Origin: Halomicrobium zhouii
GTDB lineage: Archaea > Halobacteriota > Halobacteria > Halobacteriales > Haloarculaceae
Assembly: GCF_900114435.1 (NCBI RefSeq)
Contig: NZ_FOZK01000001.1
Span: 1-64,000, forward strand
Length of the DNA: 64,000 nt
Direction: 5' to 3'
The notes under the pieces were generated by a model. That model was not told where the DNA came from. It saw nothing but the letters and a program-made list of their open reading frames with translations, and searched no databases. This document shows, piece after piece, positions 62,351-64,000 of the stretch; the first letter of the stretch is position 1; every line of letters begins with the position of its first letter. The position numbers and the translations under genes were made by a program.

Positions 62351-63754
62351 CTACGAGATGGTCACGTCCACCGTGTCCGTGCTCGTGGTGCCCTCGTTGT
62401 CGGTGGCGGTGAGGGTGACGGTGTAGGTGCCCGCCGAGTCGTAGCGCTCGTCGGTGTACCAGCCCCTGCCCGTCGACCCGTTGCCCAGTTTCCACTGGAG
62501 ATCGGTGATCCAGGTGCTGTTGCCCGTCTCGTCGCTGATCCAGAACTGCATCAGGTCGCCGACCGACCCGGACGTCGCTCCCGGATCGATGGAGGCGACG
62601 AGGTCACCTGACGGCGGCACCTCCGTCTGGGGCGGCGTCTCCGTCCCGGGCGTTTCCGTGTCGGGCGCCTCCGTCTCCGGCGTGTCGGTCTCTGGTGTGT
62701 CCGTCTCTGGTGTGTCCGTCTCTGGTGTGTCCGTCTCTGGTGTGTCCGTCTCTGGCGTCTCGGTGTCTGGTGTGTCCGTCTCCGGCGTTTCGGTATCGGG
62801 CGTCTCCGTCCCGCCGCCGTCGCCGAGCTTGTCGTAGACGACGCCGAAGTAGTCGCTCTCGGTGTACGTATCCGCCGAACAGTCGTCGCCCCAGTAGGGG
62901 TCAGCCATGTTCATCGGGTCGTCGGAGCCGTCGCCGTTCCAGGCCCAGCCGATCACCGGCCAGCCGAGTTGCTTCGCGTAGTCGATTATCGCCGACCAGT
63001 CGGCGCCGGTACTGTCGGCGTAGTTGCCGAACTCGCCGATCATGCAGGGGTAGCCCGTCTCGTCCATGACGTCGAGGTCCGCGGGAACCAGATTCTGGCC
63101 CGTCGTCGCGTTCCAGGCCGAGGGATAGACGTGGGCGGAGAGGATCAGGTTCTCGTCGTCGATCCCTTCGACGGCGTCGGCCAGCCGGTAGGTCCCCTGG
63201 CCCCAGCCCGGGGCGTCACAGACGATCGGCCCCGAGTAGCTCGTCCCGTCCCGGACCGTGCTGATCGCGTCGTCGTACGCCGACGCGTACTCGTCTGCGG
63301 TGACGTCGTGGTTCCCCCACTCGTTCATCATGTTGACCGTGATATCGGTGTCGGCCGAGAGGGTCTCGTAATGTTCGACCCAGAACTCAGCCGCGTTCTG
63401 GAGCGCCGAGGCCTCGGGCGACCCGTTGTCAGGGTAGTGGTGATACGTCGCGATCACGTTCAGGCCGTTCTGGCCGGCCTCGTCGATCCACCGCTTTGCG
63501 TCCTCGACCGTCGTGGCCACCTCGCCGAAGGAGAACGGCTCGATCTCGATCCGGACAGTCTCGATGTCCGGGTAGTCGGTCAGCAGGTCCCAGCCCAGAT
63601 CCTGGTCCCCGTCGCAGAAGTACGACGGCTGGAGGTTGACGCCGTCGCCGAACGAGGCCCCGTCGGCCGTCGCGTTCGAACTGCTCGCCAGTACGCCTGC
63701 GCCGATGACGGTCCCCGCTGCAGAGGACCGAAGTAGCTCGCGTCGTGTGTACAT
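62351..63754 (-). CDS. Secreted glycoside hydrolase family 5-type enzyme
   Basis: A 467-residue Tat-exported (TRRELLRSS) enzyme. The catalytic domain (about 30-305) carries VNMMNEWGNHD (acid/base Glu) and YPCMIGEFGNYAD (nucleophile Glu), as in cellulase-like GH5. A linker of repeated ETPDTDTP follows (about 310-385), then a PKD/Ig-like domain (about 390-467). It probably degrades a beta-glucan outside the cell. Confidence 0.92.
   Translation of the reverse strand: MYTRRELLRSSAAGTVIGAGVLASSSNATADGASFGDGVNLQPSYFCDGDQDLGWDLLTDYPDIETVRIEIEPFSFGEVATTVEDAKRWIDEAGQNGLNVIATYHHYPDNGSPEASALQNAAEFWVEHYETLSADTDITVNMMNEWGNHDVTADEYASAYDDAISTVRDGTSYSGPIVCDAPGWGQGTYRLADAVEGIDDENLILSAHVYPSAWNATTGQNLVPADLDVMDETGYPCMIGEFGNYADSTGADWSAIIDYAKQLGWPVIGWAWNGDGSDDPMNMADPYWGDDCSADTYTESDYFGVVYDKLGDGGGTETPDTETPETDTPDTETPETDTPETDTPETDTPETDTPETDTPETEAPDTETPGTETPPQTEVPPSGDLVASIDPGATSGSVGDLMQFWISDETGNSTWITDLQWKLGNGSTGRGWYTDERYDSAGTYTVTLTATDNEGTTSTDTVDVTIS
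62640..62812. repeat. Threonine/proline linker-coding tandem repeat
   Basis: About 173 bases of imperfect 24-base units of the type TCTCTGGTGTGTCCG (minus-strand ETPETDTP). It codes the Thr/Pro/Glu linker of the GH5-type enzyme. Not CRISPR: no unique spacers. Confidence 0.88.
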
Positions 63755-63976
63755 GGGTTCGTACCCGGGACGAATCGTTCACAACAGCTGGTGATAAATA
63801 TCTAGCACCGTTCTGACTTGTTTTATCTACTGCATATGATCGTAGAAATGTCGCGGCTGGTGAACAGACGGTGGCCGTCTCGGCCTGGGGTGGCGATCGG
63901 GAGCTTCGGCGGCGTCGACGGTCGCTGACGGAGCGACGGCGGGAACGGTCGTAACACATACCTTGGTCGCCTCCAA

Positions 63977-64000
63977 ATGCCCGACATGGACAAGCAGCAG
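63977..64000 (+). CDS. Start of a CDS running off the window
   Basis: The last 24 bases begin an open frame, MPDMDKQQ, with a second ATG at 63986. Only eight codons are visible, so no function can be given. The 200 bases before it show no gene. Confidence 0.35.

Noticed and set aside
62640..62812. CRISPR-like regular repeats
   Set aside because: Repeats are coding for a Thr/Pro/Glu linker, are adjacent and have no unique spacers.

Overview
The window comes from a haloarchaeon (class Halobacteria). The DNA is very GC-rich, the proteins are strongly acidic, and the gene content is haloarchaeal: bacterio-opsin-activator-type HTH regulators, halocyanins, Trm1, Taw2, NMD3, an Lrp-glnA pair and a HVO_0234-type propeller. 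Many promoters place a TATA-like box about 25-30 bases before the start codon, which points to leaderless mRNAs. I cannot name the genus; a Haloarculaceae-like organism is plausible. No rRNA, tRNA, CRISPR array or complete insertion sequence was seen.

Layout. 0-20 kb is mostly housekeeping and accessory genes: a TetR-MATE operon, lrp/glnA, a BrkB-type membrane protein, trm1, a 7TM sensor kinase, a membrane-TRAM protein, a lower-GC patch with an ATP-grasp ligase and a PQQ-type propeller lipoprotein, hisH, two uracil-DNA glycosylases and an aldolase. 21-46 kb is an anaerobic respiration island. It carries nosZ, a NosB-like gene, nosD, nosF and nosY with a halocyanin; two radical SAM/SPASM enzymes (AhbC- and AhbD-like) with a small partner protein; a two-domain multicopper oxidase facing a tandem halocyanin; an orphan cytochrome oxidase subunit I; three DUF2249 proteins; two cupins; a stand-alone glutamyl-tRNA-reductase dimerisation domain; a MIP18-like protein; two 12-TM NnrS/heme-copper-like proteins; a NarO-like regulator; a second HTH regulator; and a small CGCGG-motif protein that resembles a radical-SAM-modified peptide precursor. 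46-64 kb returns to housekeeping: chorismate mutase, ileS, an MFS transporter, prs, hemL, moaA, NMD3, taw2 and a secreted GH5-type glycosidase.

The main discovery is regulatory. A 12-bp palindrome, CGAAC-N2-GTTCG, occurs at eleven places in the island. At seven flanking start codons its centre lies exactly 44.5 bp away, and at three more 43.5-48.5 bp. One site sits exactly midway between two divergent starts. This ties nosZ, the halocyanin, the DUF2249/cupin/GlutR-domain genes, the oxidase subunit, both HTH regulators and the CGCGG peptide into one likely oxygen- or nitrogen-oxide-controlled regulon. A second palindrome, TTCCC-N7-GGGAA, sits 51 bp before both the AhbD-like gene and the tandem halocyanin.

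The window also holds a family of long, structured, non-coding palindromic repeats (three copies), and a 38-bp repeat found once between genes and once inside the taw2 reading frame. Canonical narGH, nirK and norB are not in this window.
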